A DNA stretch of 44,421 bases, taken from NCBI GenBank assembly GCA_016765685.1, contig JAESPR010000097.1, positions 1 through 44,421 on the forward strand, in the 5' to 3' direction. Each line of letters begins with the position of its first letter. Position 1 is the first letter of the stretch. A model generated the notes under the pieces. The model had not been told where the DNA came from. It worked only from the letters and a program-made list of their open reading frames with translations, and ran no database searches. The DNA is from Colwellia sp. Lineage in GTDB: Bacteria; Pseudomonadota; Gammaproteobacteria; Enterobacterales; Alteromonadaceae. Of the stretch, positions 6,955 through 16,251 are shown piece by piece. Both the position numbers and the translations under genes were made by a program.

Positions 6955-7977
6955 GTGAAAGAAAAAGCGACTTCGTTTGATATTGCTTATCAAGCAGGTG
7001 TTTCTCAATCAACCGTGTCTAGAGCGTTGCGTAATAGTCCGTTGGTGAATGAAGCAACTCGACAAAAAATTCAAGCCATTGCCAAAGACTTAAATTACAA
7101 GGTGGATAAAAACGCCAGTAATTTACGTTCACAGCATTGCGACACTATTGCTTTGTTATTATTTGAAGATCCCACCAATGACGACTCAGCCATCAATCCA
7201 TTTTTTCTATCAATGTTGGGCAGCATAACCAGAGCTTGTGCCGACAAAGGTTATGACTTATTAGTTTCATTTCAGCAGGCTAGTAACGATTGGCATGCCG
7301 ATTTTGAAGATAGCAACAAAGCCGATGGTTTGATTTTATTAGGCTATGGCGATTATGTTTCTTACGAAGAAAAGTTAATTAAGTTAAATGAGCAAGGTAC
7401 GCACTTTGTTCGTTGGGGTGCAGAAGTAAAAGACTTGCCTATTGTTTCTATTGGCTGTGATAACTTTCTTGGCGGTAAAGAAATTACCGAACATGTGATC
7501 AAGCAAGGTAAAAAACACTTTGCCTTTTTAGGTAGTGCTTCTAGTCATGCACCTGAATTTTTTGACCGTTATAAAGGTCACTGCCAAGCGTTAAAAGAGA
7601 ATAACCTCGTGATTAATGCGAATGCTCAGGTTAATGCTTTATATACTGAAGAAGCGGGTTATCTTGCCGCTTGTGAATTAATAAAAAGTGGTGAAAAATT
7701 TGATGCTATTTGCGCAGCATGCGACTTAATTGCCATTGGTGCTATGCGCGCATTACAAGAATATAAGCTAGCCATACCTGAGCAAGTGGCTGTGGTAGGT
7801 TTTGATGATATCGCCATTGCTAGCTTTACCTTCCCTTCTTTAACGACCGTTAAGCAAGACACTAAACTAGCCGGTGAGTTATTGGTAAATACCTTGCTTG
7901 AGTCGATTCGTGGTAAAGACATTACCACCACGTTGATAACGCCAGAGCTTGTTATAAGGAAATCTTGCGGATATTAA
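6955..7977 (+). CDS. malR: LacI-family regulator, probable maltodextrin regulator MalR
   Basis: This 340-aa repressor has an N-terminal helix-turn-helix ('FDIAYQAGVSQSTVSRALR', about residues 9-27) and a hinge helix around 'NASNLRSQ'. A periplasmic-binding-protein-like effector domain ends in 'VAVVGFDDIAIASFTFPSLT', typical of LacI/GalR proteins. It starts at GTG, with TAGGA 9-10 nt upstream. It lies convergent to the maltose transporter and is the only sugar regulator in the window. The repeated TGMATACGTATKCA-type palindrome in front of the starch genes is therefore assigned to it by inference. No copy of that site lies before malR itself, so it seems not to be autoregulated. The effector is likely maltose or a derivative. 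Confidence 0.85.
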   Translation: MKEKATSFDIAYQAGVSQSTVSRALRNSPLVNEATRQKIQAIAKDLNYKVDKNASNLRSQHCDTIALLLFEDPTNDDSAINPFFLSMLGSITRACADKGYDLLVSFQQASNDWHADFEDSNKADGLILLGYGDYVSYEEKLIKLNEQGTHFVRWGAEVKDLPIVSIGCDNFLGGKEITEHVIKQGKKHFAFLGSASSHAPEFFDRYKGHCQALKENNLVINANAQVNALYTEEAGYLAACELIKSGEKFDAICAACDLIAIGAMRALQEYKLAIPEQVAVVGFDDIAIASFTFPSLTTVKQDTKLAGELLVNTLLESIRGKDITTTLITPELVIRKSCGY

Positions 7978-8081
7978 CCATTCACCTTGTTGCTGTATTG
8001 CTCAATTGATGTGTCAAAAGTACTCATTGACTGGCGTCAACTCCGTGCTTTTTCCTTCCAATTGAACGATACAACTTAAAG

Positions 8082-9581
8082 TTAAATGGTAATATTTACC
8101 TCGGTACTATTCTCATTAACTGACTTTTCTTCTACACCATCTTTGACAAAATATACTGACAATGCGGCTAAAATCATCGCTGCACCAGCCATCATAATAA
8201 TGTAAATTGCTTGATTATCAAATACTGCCGTTAATATCCAGCCAGCAAATATGCCGGAAACAATTTGTGGTGCGGCAATGGTAAAGTTGAAAATACCCAT
8301 ATACACGCCAGTTTGTTTCACCGGTAATGACCCGGCTAAAATAGCGTAAGGCATCGCTAATATTGCAGCCCACGCCATACCAATACCTATCATAGGTAAA
8401 AATAGTGTCACCGCGCCTTGTGGTACTTCAATTTGAGTAATGCCTAAATTCACCATCACCAACTCAGGGCTTTGTATTAACACAATGCTCAAGTAACCAA
8501 TGCCACCAGCTAACAGTGACAAAGAATAAGTCAATTTACGGCCAACCTTATTGGCAACTTTTGCCATAACCAGCGAAGCAATAGCGGCAAAGAACATATA
8601 GGCTGCGAAAATAATACCGACCCAATCACCAGCGGTGCCTTTTGCTTGGGCAATATGCGCAGGTATGGTGCCAACGGCGGCTAAGTAGTCGGGGTCAAAC
8701 CATTTTGCCTCAACGCCCCAAATGTGCTGAGTAATGGCTGGCATGGTATAAACCCACATAATAAATAACGCAAACCATGAGAAAAACTGTACCAATGCTA
8801 ATCGTTTCATGGTGGTCGGCATGGTTTTCATCAAGCCAAAAAATTCAGCTAACTTTTCACTAAAAGAGCGATCAATATCGGCTTTATTGAGCTCAGCTAA
8901 ACCATTAGTGCCTGGCGCATATTCTTTGGTTCTAAACACAGTCCACAAGACCGAGCCTAACATTACCGAGGCGCCAATATAAAACGCCCAAATAACTGAG
9001 GGAGCAACTGAGCCAGCACTAGCCGTGTTTTCTAAACCAATGACATTGGTTAATACGAAAGGGGCAATGGAACCTAATACGCCACCTATATTAATTAAAA
9101 AAGACTGGATAGAATAACCGACATTGCGCTGCTCTGCAGGTACCATGTCAGACACTAAGGCGCGAAATGGCTGAAAGGCTAAGTTAAAAGCGGCATCCAT
9201 CACAGCAAGCATCATCGCGCCAAAAAGTAGCGGGGTAATAAACATTGCTAAGGCGTCAGAATTAGGCATTAGTATCATGCCAATAGCGGCGGCAATACCA
9301 CCGGCTAAAATATAAGGGTTACGACGACCTAATTTATTCCAGGTTCTATCTGAAGCAGAACCAACTAAGGGCTGAATGAGTAACCCCATAATTGGGGCTA
9401 CTAACCAATAAAGTGATAAAGACTGTAAGTCGGCACCTAAATCAGACAATATCCGGCTAGCATTGGCATTTTGCAAGGCAAAGCCAAATTGCACACCTAG
9501 AAAGCCAAAACTAACATTCCAAATTTGCCAAAAACTAAGACGCGGTTTTTGTTGAGAGGGTGTCGAATTACTTGTGGTCAT
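8082..9581 (-). CDS. malT: MFS maltose/maltodextrin transporter (SUT/GPH-like)
   Basis: This 499-aa inner-membrane protein has about 12 hydrophobic segments. It carries the N-terminal 'SFWQIWNVSFGFLGVQFGFA' and 'PLVGSASDRTWNKLGRRNPY' loop typical of sugar:cation symporters related to sucrose transporters. A second copy of the loop motif reads 'KVANKVGRKL'. In Alteromonadales, Xanthomonas and Caulobacter such proteins (called MalT or MalY) import maltose, with no ABC transporter MalFGK. Two predicted MalR operators lie in its 5' region, between it and the PEP-CTERM gene. Here malT means the transporter, not the E. coli activator of the same name. Confidence 0.85.
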   Translation of the reverse strand: MTTSNSTPSQQKPRLSFWQIWNVSFGFLGVQFGFALQNANASRILSDLGADLQSLSLYWLVAPIMGLLIQPLVGSASDRTWNKLGRRNPYILAGGIAAAIGMILMPNSDALAMFITPLLFGAMMLAVMDAAFNLAFQPFRALVSDMVPAEQRNVGYSIQSFLINIGGVLGSIAPFVLTNVIGLENTASAGSVAPSVIWAFYIGASVMLGSVLWTVFRTKEYAPGTNGLAELNKADIDRSFSEKLAEFFGLMKTMPTTMKRLALVQFFSWFALFIMWVYTMPAITQHIWGVEAKWFDPDYLAAVGTIPAHIAQAKGTAGDWVGIIFAAYMFFAAIASLVMAKVANKVGRKLTYSLSLLAGGIGYLSIVLIQSPELVMVNLGITQIEVPQGAVTLFLPMIGIGMAWAAILAMPYAILAGSLPVKQTGVYMGIFNFTIAAPQIVSGIFAGWILTAVFDNQAIYIIMMAGAAMILAALSVYFVKDGVEEKSVNENSTEVNITI

Positions 9582-9780
9582 GTAGAGAACTCTTATATTA
9601 ATTATTGAATACTTGTTCAGCTAAGCTTGAGAAAAAGCATTCTACTTTTACCTAGTGAAGTAAAAGGAGAATGTGGAAGGCCAAATTACGCTTGGCTAAT
9701 ATCAAACAACGAATGTATTGAAAAACAAATTAGTCTTCAATAATTCAATATACCTATTCTGGCAGTGAACGGCTATCCAT

Positions 9781-9794
9781 TACATACGTATTCA
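9781..9794. promoter_or_regulatory. predicted MalR operator (malT / PEP-CTERM, site 1)
   Basis: TACATACGTATTCA is an interrupted palindrome with central CG that differs from the consensus TGMATACGTATKCA at one outer position. Confidence 0.75.
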
Positions 9795-9830
9795 ATAAAT
9801 TCAACAGCAGCAATAAAAATAACTACTCAA

Positions 9831-9844
9831 TGAATACGTATGCA
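9831..9844. promoter_or_regulatory. predicted MalR operator (malT / PEP-CTERM, site 2)
   Basis: TGAATACGTATGCA, identical to the site before the GH31/GH13 pair. It lies 74 nt upstream of the PEP-CTERM start codon. Confidence 0.8.
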
Positions 9845-9917
9845 CGCTCTTGCGATGTGATTTTGCAAAAAGTTAACATGGTTGTATAAATAACATTCAA
9901 TGGGCGAAGATCACACA

Positions 9918-10751
9918 ATGAACTTAAAAAAATTAATCACACTCTCTTTAATCAATTTGGCGATAGCTTTTAATAGTCAAGCGTCATTAATTACGCTAGC
10001 GAGTGATGATGCAAATAACTACGGTAATCAATGGTTAGGTAACGGTGGCAGTGGCTTTGATGAGTGGGCTTTTATTACTGATAGTGCCGGCGGTAGTGCA
10101 GGTGGCTTCTTAGCAAACAAAAGTAATAACAGTGATCTGAATAATACAGCATCAAATCCATCTGATAATGCTTGGGGCAGCTTTGCTAATGGAGCCGGTT
10201 TTAATCAGTTTGAAGCTTATCGTGGCTTCTCAAATAATTCCCTTTCCCAAGCCGGAGATGTTTTTCAATTATCAATCGAACATGGCGTTATCACTCAAGG
10301 TGGTGCCGTTGGTTTTGTGTTAAGAAATCAAAATATTAATAATGTTATTGGTGATTATAATAGTTTTAGCCGATTTGAATTTGGTTTTATCGGTGGAGGA
10401 CAGAATTACAGTATTTTTGATGGTCAAGGTGTTGTCGATACGGGTATAAATTACACGACTGCCGGCCTTAACTTAACATTCACCCTGTTGAGCCTAAGCC
10501 GGTATCAGCTTGATGTATTTAATGCGGTTGATAATTCATTTTTGCAGAGTCGAAACGGCATTTTAAGTGGTAACGGCAGTATTGATAGTGTCGCTTTGTA
10601 TAACCGAAATGCAGAATATGCCGATGCTTTCTTTAATAACCTTGCTATTAGTCGTAATGTGGTTGCTGTGCCAGAGCCAAGTACGTGGTTGTTATTATGT
10701 TTAGCTGTTGCTGCTTTGCTTATAAGGCGTAAGGGTAAATTAAAGATTTAA
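9918..10751 (+). CDS. PEP-CTERM sorting-signal protein in the maltodextrin regulon
   Basis: This 277-aa exported protein starts at ATG 9918; an ATG 18 nt upstream would add charged residues before the signal peptide. Residues 1-23 are a signal peptide ('LITLSLINLAIAF...QAS'). The body is Gly/Asn/Ser-rich and predicted all-beta, with 'FANGAGFNQFEAYRGF', 'GGAVGFVLRNQNINN' and 'FEFGFIGGGQNYSIFDG'. From residue 251 comes the tripartite tail: 'VPEPSTW', a hydrophobic helix 'LLLCLAVAALL', and a basic end 'RRKGK'. This is the PEP-CTERM signal processed by an exosortase, which is not in the window. The body resembles, from memory, a module seen in secreted proteins near starch enzymes. Two predicted MalR operators lie upstream, so a maltodextrin-induced surface or matrix protein, perhaps glycan-binding, is likely. 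Confidence 0.85.
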   Translation: MNLKKLITLSLINLAIAFNSQASLITLASDDANNYGNQWLGNGGSGFDEWAFITDSAGGSAGGFLANKSNNSDLNNTASNPSDNAWGSFANGAGFNQFEAYRGFSNNSLSQAGDVFQLSIEHGVITQGGAVGFVLRNQNINNVIGDYNSFSRFEFGFIGGGQNYSIFDGQGVVDTGINYTTAGLNLTFTLLSLSRYQLDVFNAVDNSFLQSRNGILSGNGSIDSVALYNRNAEYADAFFNNLAISRNVVAVPEPSTWLLLCLAVAALLIRRKGKLKI

Positions 10752-10781
10752 TAGCTCACAATGAGAGATGTTTTATATTGA

Positions 10782-10815
10782 AAAAGGCGGTTAATTATCA
10801 AATTAACCGCCTTTT
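10782..10815. terminator. bidirectional terminator between the PEP-CTERM gene and glk
   Basis: A perfect 15-bp stem (10782-10796 with 10801-10815) encloses a 4-nt ATCA loop. It has A residues on one side and T residues on the other, between convergent genes. Confidence 0.9.
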
Positions 10816-10834
10816 CTCTTTGTGAGTGCTTTTA

Positions 10835-11821
10835 TCATTGTTGCAATAGATAAGCTGCTGCACCAAGCAAGCCCGGTTGTTGCTCGGTGATCACATAGGT
10901 AGGTGTTTTCACGGTAATATGTGATAAACGCCCTTTGGTTTCAAAGCGTGCTCTAAAGCCACTGTTTTTAAAATATTCAACAAACCTTGGTACTATGCCA
11001 CCGGCAATATAAACCCCGCCTAGGCTATTCATGGTCAGGGCTAAATTACCAGCAAAGCTACCGAGTACCTTGCAAAACTGAGCAAGTGCTTGTGCGCAAG
11101 TAGGGCAGTTGCCAGCAAGTGCATTGGTACTGATATCTTTGGCGCTGAGCAATTTGGACTCTTGCTGGTTAATGGCGCATAGCGCTTGATAAACCTGCTC
11201 TAAACCATAACCAGAGAGTAACTGCTCATAAGATACCCGTTGCTTTATATTACGTAAAAACGTTAATATTTGAACATCAACATCATCAACAGCGGCAAAA
11301 TCGACATGACCACCTTCGCCACTGAAACAATGCCATTGATGTACGCCTGAGATAAGTACAGGCACTAAATTAGCAACACCCAAACCCGTACCGGGGCCGC
11401 AAACGGCAATAGGTTTACCTTCAATCGCTTTACCACCACCAATTTTGACTTTTTGTGCATCACTTAATAAAGGAATTGCCATCGCAATAGCGGTGTAATC
11501 ATTGATGAAGGTTAGATTATTTAACTTTAATTTAGCTTTTAATTCTTTTTGTGAAAACTGCCAAGGTAAATTGGTCATGGCAATGAGATCGTCATCAACA
11601 GGGCAAGCTATCGCCAAACAAGCATTGATGTTGCAATTATTGAGTTGCTTTTTATCAAGATAAAGGGAAATAACTTCCGCTAAGCTACCGAACTCAGCGC
11701 ATTGATAAGTTTCAATATCGGTAAACTTCATCTCACTTTGTTCATCGGCAAGGGCAAGCCGAATATTTGTACCACCAATATCGGCAATTAATTTTATGGT
11801 ATTAGTTACGGCTGTGTTCAT
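10835..11821 (-). CDS. glk: glucokinase
   Basis: This 328-aa enzyme of the bacterial Glk family phosphorylates glucose with ATP, feeding glucose released by the alpha-glucosidase into glycolysis. Visible motifs are the phosphate loop 'LIADIGGTNIRLAL' (11-24), 'FINDYTAIAM' with the catalytic Asp108, 'VCGPGTGLGVA', 'GEGGHVDFA', and a C-terminal 'GGVYIAGGIVPRF'. Length matches E. coli Glk (321 aa). It follows the GH31 gene after 17 nt on the same strand and is surely co-transcribed with it. That operon has one predicted MalR operator at its head. Confidence 0.95.
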   Translation of the reverse strand: MNTAVTNTIKLIADIGGTNIRLALADEQSEMKFTDIETYQCAEFGSLAEVISLYLDKKQLNNCNINACLAIACPVDDDLIAMTNLPWQFSQKELKAKLKLNNLTFINDYTAIAMAIPLLSDAQKVKIGGGKAIEGKPIAVCGPGTGLGVANLVPVLISGVHQWHCFSGEGGHVDFAAVDDVDVQILTFLRNIKQRVSYEQLLSGYGLEQVYQALCAINQQESKLLSAKDISTNALAGNCPTCAQALAQFCKVLGSFAGNLALTMNSLGGVYIAGGIVPRFVEYFKNSGFRARFETKGRLSHITVKTPTYVITEQQPGLLGAAAYLLQQ

Positions 11822-11838
11822 TGTTTAGATTTACCTAA

Positions 11839-14307
11839 TTACTGTACATCGATGGTTAAAGTTTGTTGCAGCCAAGAAAATTGAATGGTTAAGGTTTGTG
11901 ATTTTTTATCCCAATTGAAGTTTTTGGCGGTTTTATTCATGATCGTGACCTTGCCCGGTTGATTTTTCCAATGATGAATCACTAACTTTATCGCTCTTGA
12001 GCCAGGTCGTTGGCTATAACCTTTATTTTGTTCACTGCGTTTTAAACTAATTTTTAACTGGCTTTTTTTGTGGCTCGCACGAAAAGATAATAACTCATAG
12101 AAACCTTGTTGTTTAGCATGATATGTTTCACCATCATCTTCATACATTTCATACTCGGCTGATGTTACTGAATCATCAGCATAGTAGTGTAAAGTTAGCT
12201 TGTTGCTGTCGTAATCTTGGGTAGATTGAATATCATCAATCATTGGAATAAACGAGCCGGCACGCACCAGTACGGGTAGAGTTTCTAAGTTAGTAGCGAT
12301 ATCGACAGTTTGACCACCTTGATATTTTTCGCCAGTACCACTATTACCGGCAAAAAACTCAAACCAAACGCCTTTTGGTAACGGTACAGATACTGATTTA
12401 ACGCCAGCATCAACCACGGGGGTTACTAAAAATGCATCACCCCAAAGGTAACTGCTCGCATTGTCAATTAAACTAAGGTCACTCTCATCTTCGAAAAAGA
12501 GTGGGCGCATTAACGGCATGCCTGTGCTGCTGTTTTTATAAGCTAGCGTGTAGTTGTAAGGCAATAATTTATATCTGAGCTTGATAAACTTACGTAAAAT
12601 ATCTTGCGTTTCTTTATCGTGAAAAACTACTTCAGGAGCAATATTATCTTGGGCGTGCGGACGGTAAATCGGTTGGAAAACGCCATATTGTAACCAGCGA
12701 ATATACATTTCTTTATTAAAGGTTTCACCGCCAGCGAAACCGCCTAAATCTGAATGAGTATAAGCCAACCCTAATACGCCCATTTGCAGGTTAAGCTCTA
12801 CTTGTGGTTTTAGTCCGCCCCAAGTACGGCTAACATCACCCGTCCAAGGGATCATGCCATAACGCTGTGAGCCAGCAAAACCCGAGCGCATTAAATTAAA
12901 AGGGCGTTTGTTGGGCGCTAAACTCAGTTGGTTTTCATAAACCATTTTCGCCCATTGATGACCATAAGCATTATGAATGGCATCGCCATTTACCACGCTG
13001 CCATCACTCAGGGTGTGTAAAATGTCACTTGGGTGTACTTCAGGCTCACCTAAATCACCCCACCAACCCGCGACTCCTTGTAGGTGTAAAGTTTTATAAA
13101 TGTCTTTAAACCAGTTTTGGCCTTGCTCGCTAAAAACATCAATAAGGCCGGTATTGCCAAAATAGAAATCAAAGCGTTTTGGTTTGCCATCATCACCTTT
13201 GGCTAAGGCTTGGCTTTTTTCCGCATCGGCCCATTTTTTTGAGGTGGTTAATACAAAAGGCTCGGTGATTAATACCGTATTGACCCCTTGCGCTTTAATA
13301 TCGCTGATCATGTCTATCGGTGTTGGGAATGTTTCTTTATCCCAGTCTAAGTTACCCATATGGCCTTTGATATCTTTACCAAACCAATAAAGATCGAGTA
13401 CCAAAGCATCAAGGGGGAAATCTAAGTCGATAAATTTATTAACCGTCGCCCGCACCTCTGCTTCACTGCGATAGCCAAAACGAGAAGCAAAGTTGCCTAA
13501 CGCCCAACGTGGCGGCATCGGTTGTTTGCCAGTAACATCGACATAGTTATTGATTAATTCAGGGTAGCTATCGCCGGAGAAAACGAGATAAGCCATGCGA
13601 CCTGATACCGCTTCAAATTGCATGATATTTTGCTCAGTTTTACCTAAATCCATCCAGCCTTTGGCAGAGTTGTCGAATAATAAAATGTATTTGTTGCTTG
13701 AAAACACCGCCGGTAAACTAAAGTTCATTTGGTTTGACTGGGTTTCATAACCGTAATGCGCACGGTTATATAAAGGCATACGGTGGCCGCGCCTGTCCAT
13801 ACCTAAAACTCGTTCACCGCCGCCGAGTAATTTTTCATGTTTGCTTAAGGTAAAACGAAAACCTTGCACGGCATGTTGCTTTTCGTCTTCCTGAACAGTG
13901 CCAATGAAAAAACCAGACTCTTCAGCCACTAATAACTTTTCACCTTGATAATAACTGATCTTAAAAGGTGACTTGTTAATCACCGCAGTTAACCTGCCTA
14001 GTGCAACCGTTAAGCTGTTTTTGTTATCGTTAACCGTAAAACTGTGGGCTAGCGCATCTTCTTTAATAGCAAAAGAGGGTAAGTGCGCTGCTTTATTTGC
14101 GCTGTCAGCCAGTAAATAATGAGTAGCAATGGCCGACTCTGAATAAGCAGTTAAATTGACCTCACCAAGATTTGTAGTAATCAGCAAACTTTTGTTTGTT
14201 AGCTGATGGCTAACATAACTTACTTGCTCAAATGCCTGAGAAGTCAGCGGAAGTAGAGCTAGCACGAGTAAAAAAGACAGCTGTTTTATTGTTATTAATA
14301 AGCGCAA
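11839..14307 (-). CDS. GH31 alpha-glucosidase, exported
   Basis: This 822-aa protein has a signal peptide (1-25, 'LLVLALLPLTSQAF') and an N-terminal beta-sandwich. The GH31 barrel reads 'PLDALVLDLYWFGKDIKG' (298-315), the nucleophile region 'GWWGDLGEPEVHPSD' with Asp418, and 'IPWTGDVSRTWGG' with probable acid/base Asp491. C-terminal beta domains follow. It should release glucose from the non-reducing ends of maltodextrins in the periplasm; an alpha-xylosidase is possible, but the starch context argues against it. The start is TTG at 14305-14307, with AAGGAAA 5-7 nt upstream and no better in-frame ATG. It is followed by glk after 17 nt and is divergent from a GH13 lipoprotein gene. Confidence 0.9.
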   Translation of the reverse strand: MRLLITIKQLSFLLVLALLPLTSQAFEQVSYVSHQLTNKSLLITTNLGEVNLTAYSESAIATHYLLADSANKAAHLPSFAIKEDALAHSFTVNDNKNSLTVALGRLTAVINKSPFKISYYQGEKLLVAEESGFFIGTVQEDEKQHAVQGFRFTLSKHEKLLGGGERVLGMDRRGHRMPLYNRAHYGYETQSNQMNFSLPAVFSSNKYILLFDNSAKGWMDLGKTEQNIMQFEAVSGRMAYLVFSGDSYPELINNYVDVTGKQPMPPRWALGNFASRFGYRSEAEVRATVNKFIDLDFPLDALVLDLYWFGKDIKGHMGNLDWDKETFPTPIDMISDIKAQGVNTVLITEPFVLTTSKKWADAEKSQALAKGDDGKPKRFDFYFGNTGLIDVFSEQGQNWFKDIYKTLHLQGVAGWWGDLGEPEVHPSDILHTLSDGSVVNGDAIHNAYGHQWAKMVYENQLSLAPNKRPFNLMRSGFAGSQRYGMIPWTGDVSRTWGGLKPQVELNLQMGVLGLAYTHSDLGGFAGGETFNKEMYIRWLQYGVFQPIYRPHAQDNIAPEVVFHDKETQDILRKFIKLRYKLLPYNYTLAYKNSSTGMPLMRPLFFEDESDLSLIDNASSYLWGDAFLVTPVVDAGVKSVSVPLPKGVWFEFFAGNSGTGEKYQGGQTVDIATNLETLPVLVRAGSFIPMIDDIQSTQDYDSNKLTLHYYADDSVTSAEYEMYEDDGETYHAKQQGFYELLSFRASHKKSQLKISLKRSEQNKGYSQRPGSRAIKLVIHHWKNQPGKVTIMNKTAKNFNWDKKSQTLTIQFSWLQQTLTIDVQ

Positions 14308-14377
14308 AACGTTTCCTTAAATATTATTAATTTTCTTCTACTGTGATAATAACCTTAGATACTCTTATTCTACCTCT

Positions 14378-14391
14378 TGAATACGTATGCA
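14378..14391. promoter_or_regulatory. predicted MalR operator (GH31-glk / GH13 lipoprotein)
   Basis: TGAATACGTATGCA in the 163-nt divergent region between the GH31 gene and the GH13 lipoprotein gene. It is the only such site there, so a single operator would serve both directions. Confidence 0.8.
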
Positions 14392-14470
14392 ATAGCTTGT
14401 TAGTTATTCAGCTTATCATTAGCATAAATATTAATAACAAAAACCTCACCCAATACACAAAGATAAATAT

Positions 14471-16189
14471 ATGAATTTTTCATTAAATGCTTCGGCTAGT
14501 TTATTCATCGCGCTAACGTTAACTGGTTGCATCCAAACAGTTGAAAATAGAAATGACAATGTAAATGAAAACCAAGTAGTAAACGCCCAAGCCAATGAGT
14601 TACCTGCACAGATCTTTTACGGCACAAAAAATGATTATGCCTCACAAGCCATTTATTTTTTAATGACCGATAGATTTGTTGATGGTGACGTGAGCAATAA
14701 CCATGACGAACAAGGCGGAGAATTCCCTACCTTTAATATCAAATTAACCGGTGAAAATGGTGAACAAGCCAATGTCGGTTATTTAGGTGGCGACTTTCAG
14801 GGAGTATTGAATAATGCTCAGTACATTAAAGACATGGGCTTTACTTCGGTGTGGTTAACGCCTATTTTCGATAATCCGGATCAAGCCTTCAGTGGCGGCG
14901 AGCCTATTACTTTTGGTGGCGCGTTTAAAGATGGCGGTAAAACCGGTTACCACGGCTATTGGGGCGTTAATTTTTATCAGGTAGATGAGCATTATGACTC
15001 TGCCAGTTTACGTTTTCAAGATTTTACTACTAAATTAGCGCAAGATTATCAGCTTGATTTTGTGCTCGATATTGTCGGCAATCATGGTTCACCAGCTTAT
15101 ACCATGCCGGTTGATCAGGCCAAATTTGGTGAGTTATATGATCAAAACAATGTCTTGGTGGCGGATCATCAAAACCTGCATCCTGAAAAACTATCTTCAG
15201 ACAACCCTTTACACCAGTTTTACAACCAGAAACCTGATATCGCCGAATTATCAGATTTGAATGAAAATAACCCCGCAGTATTAGCGTATTTCACTGATGC
15301 TTATTTACAATGGTTAGCGCAAGGAGCTGATTCTATTCGCATTGATACTATCAAGCATATGCCCCATCACTTTTGGAAAAAACTTACCGATAATATTCGC
15401 GCTGTTCATCCGGATATTTTTATTTTTGCCGAAAGTTTCTCTTACGATGCGAAGTTTATTGCGGAGCACACACTGCCAGAAAATGGTGCTGTTAGCGTAT
15501 TAGATTTTCCCGGACAGCAAGCCATTACCGGTATTTTTGAAAATAAAAACAGTGACTACGCTGATATTTTATCTTATCTATATCTTAACAATGGTCCGTA
15601 TCACAACCCTTATGAACTCATGACCTTTTATGATAATCACGACATGGCACGGATGAACGCCAGTGATAAAGGTTTTATTGATGCTAATAATTGGCTGTTT
15701 ACCGCACGTGGTATTCCGGTCATTTATTACGGCAGTGAGCTTAATTTTATGACCGGAAAAAGAGAGCATGAAGGCAACCGTAATTATTTAGGACAAGCCA
15801 ATATTGAAAAAGCCAAAAAACATGTCATTCATAAAGCTTTAACCAGTATTGCGAATGTGCGTAAAAACGCTATCGCCTTGCAAAAAGGTGTGCAGTTAAA
15901 TTTGAATTTTAGCGGCAATAGCGCAAGTTTTTATCGAGTTTATCAAGTCGATGGTGTAAATCAAACGGCATTAGTGCTACTTAATAAAGGTGATGAAAGA
16001 CAGAATGTAAAAGTGGCGCTGCTTAATGTAGGCGTTTGGCAAGATGCTGTTAGTAAGGAAAATATATCAGTATTACCAGAGCAAAACGCTTTAATGCTTG
16101 AGGTTCCCGCGCACGGCGTAAGAGTATTGTTGCTTAATGAAGCACTAACTAGTGCTAAACTAATTGAGCGCTTAGTTAGTGAGCTATAA
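14471..16189 (+). CDS. GH13 alpha-amylase-family lipoprotein
   Basis: This 572-aa protein has a lipoprotein signal ending in 'LTLTGC' (Cys20). The GH13 barrel carries region I 'DFVLDIVGNHG', region II 'SIRIDTIKHM' with nucleophile Asp292, region III 'FIFAESFSYD' with acid/base Glu321, and region IV 'TFYDNHDMARM' with Asp391. A C-terminal beta domain follows. All catalytic residues are present. It should cut alpha-1,4 links of maltodextrins at the cell envelope; cyclomaltodextrinase or neopullulanase activity is possible, since short GH13 enzymes vary. It is divergent from GH31-glk and shares their operator. Its place in periplasm or surface depends on lipoprotein sorting (Ile follows the Cys). 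Confidence 0.9.
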   Translation: MNFSLNASASLFIALTLTGCIQTVENRNDNVNENQVVNAQANELPAQIFYGTKNDYASQAIYFLMTDRFVDGDVSNNHDEQGGEFPTFNIKLTGENGEQANVGYLGGDFQGVLNNAQYIKDMGFTSVWLTPIFDNPDQAFSGGEPITFGGAFKDGGKTGYHGYWGVNFYQVDEHYDSASLRFQDFTTKLAQDYQLDFVLDIVGNHGSPAYTMPVDQAKFGELYDQNNVLVADHQNLHPEKLSSDNPLHQFYNQKPDIAELSDLNENNPAVLAYFTDAYLQWLAQGADSIRIDTIKHMPHHFWKKLTDNIRAVHPDIFIFAESFSYDAKFIAEHTLPENGAVSVLDFPGQQAITGIFENKNSDYADILSYLYLNNGPYHNPYELMTFYDNHDMARMNASDKGFIDANNWLFTARGIPVIYYGSELNFMTGKREHEGNRNYLGQANIEKAKKHVIHKALTSIANVRKNAIALQKGVQLNLNFSGNSASFYRVYQVDGVNQTALVLLNKGDERQNVKVALLNVGVWQDAVSKENISVLPEQNALMLEVPAHGVRVLLLNEALTSAKLIERLVSEL

Positions 16190-16194
16190 ATAAA

Positions 16195-16225
16195 AAAAAA
16201 TGGCAAGTTGATGTTGCCATTTTTT
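16195..16225. terminator. bidirectional terminator after the GH13 lipoprotein gene
   Basis: A 12-bp stem (16195-16206 with 16214-16225), six A residues then TGGCAA paired with TTGCCA then six T residues, has a 7-nt loop. It lies between convergent genes. Confidence 0.88.
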
Positions 16226-16251
16226 GATAGCGTTTTTTTCACTGAAAAAAC

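Larger units (their letters stand above)
9582..9917. promoter_or_regulatory. divergent control region between malT and the PEP-CTERM gene
   Basis: This 336-nt AT-rich intergenic stretch holds two 14-bp MalR-type palindromes 50 bp apart centre to centre (9781-9794 and 9831-9844). Both lie nearer the PEP-CTERM start. An imperfect 7-bp hairpin at 9645-9666 lies near malT. The shared region suggests joint control of both genes. Confidence 0.6.

Noticed and set aside
9711-9722. Possible eighth MalR site (GAATGTATTG)
   Set aside because: It lacks the central CG and one base of spacing compared with all other sites.
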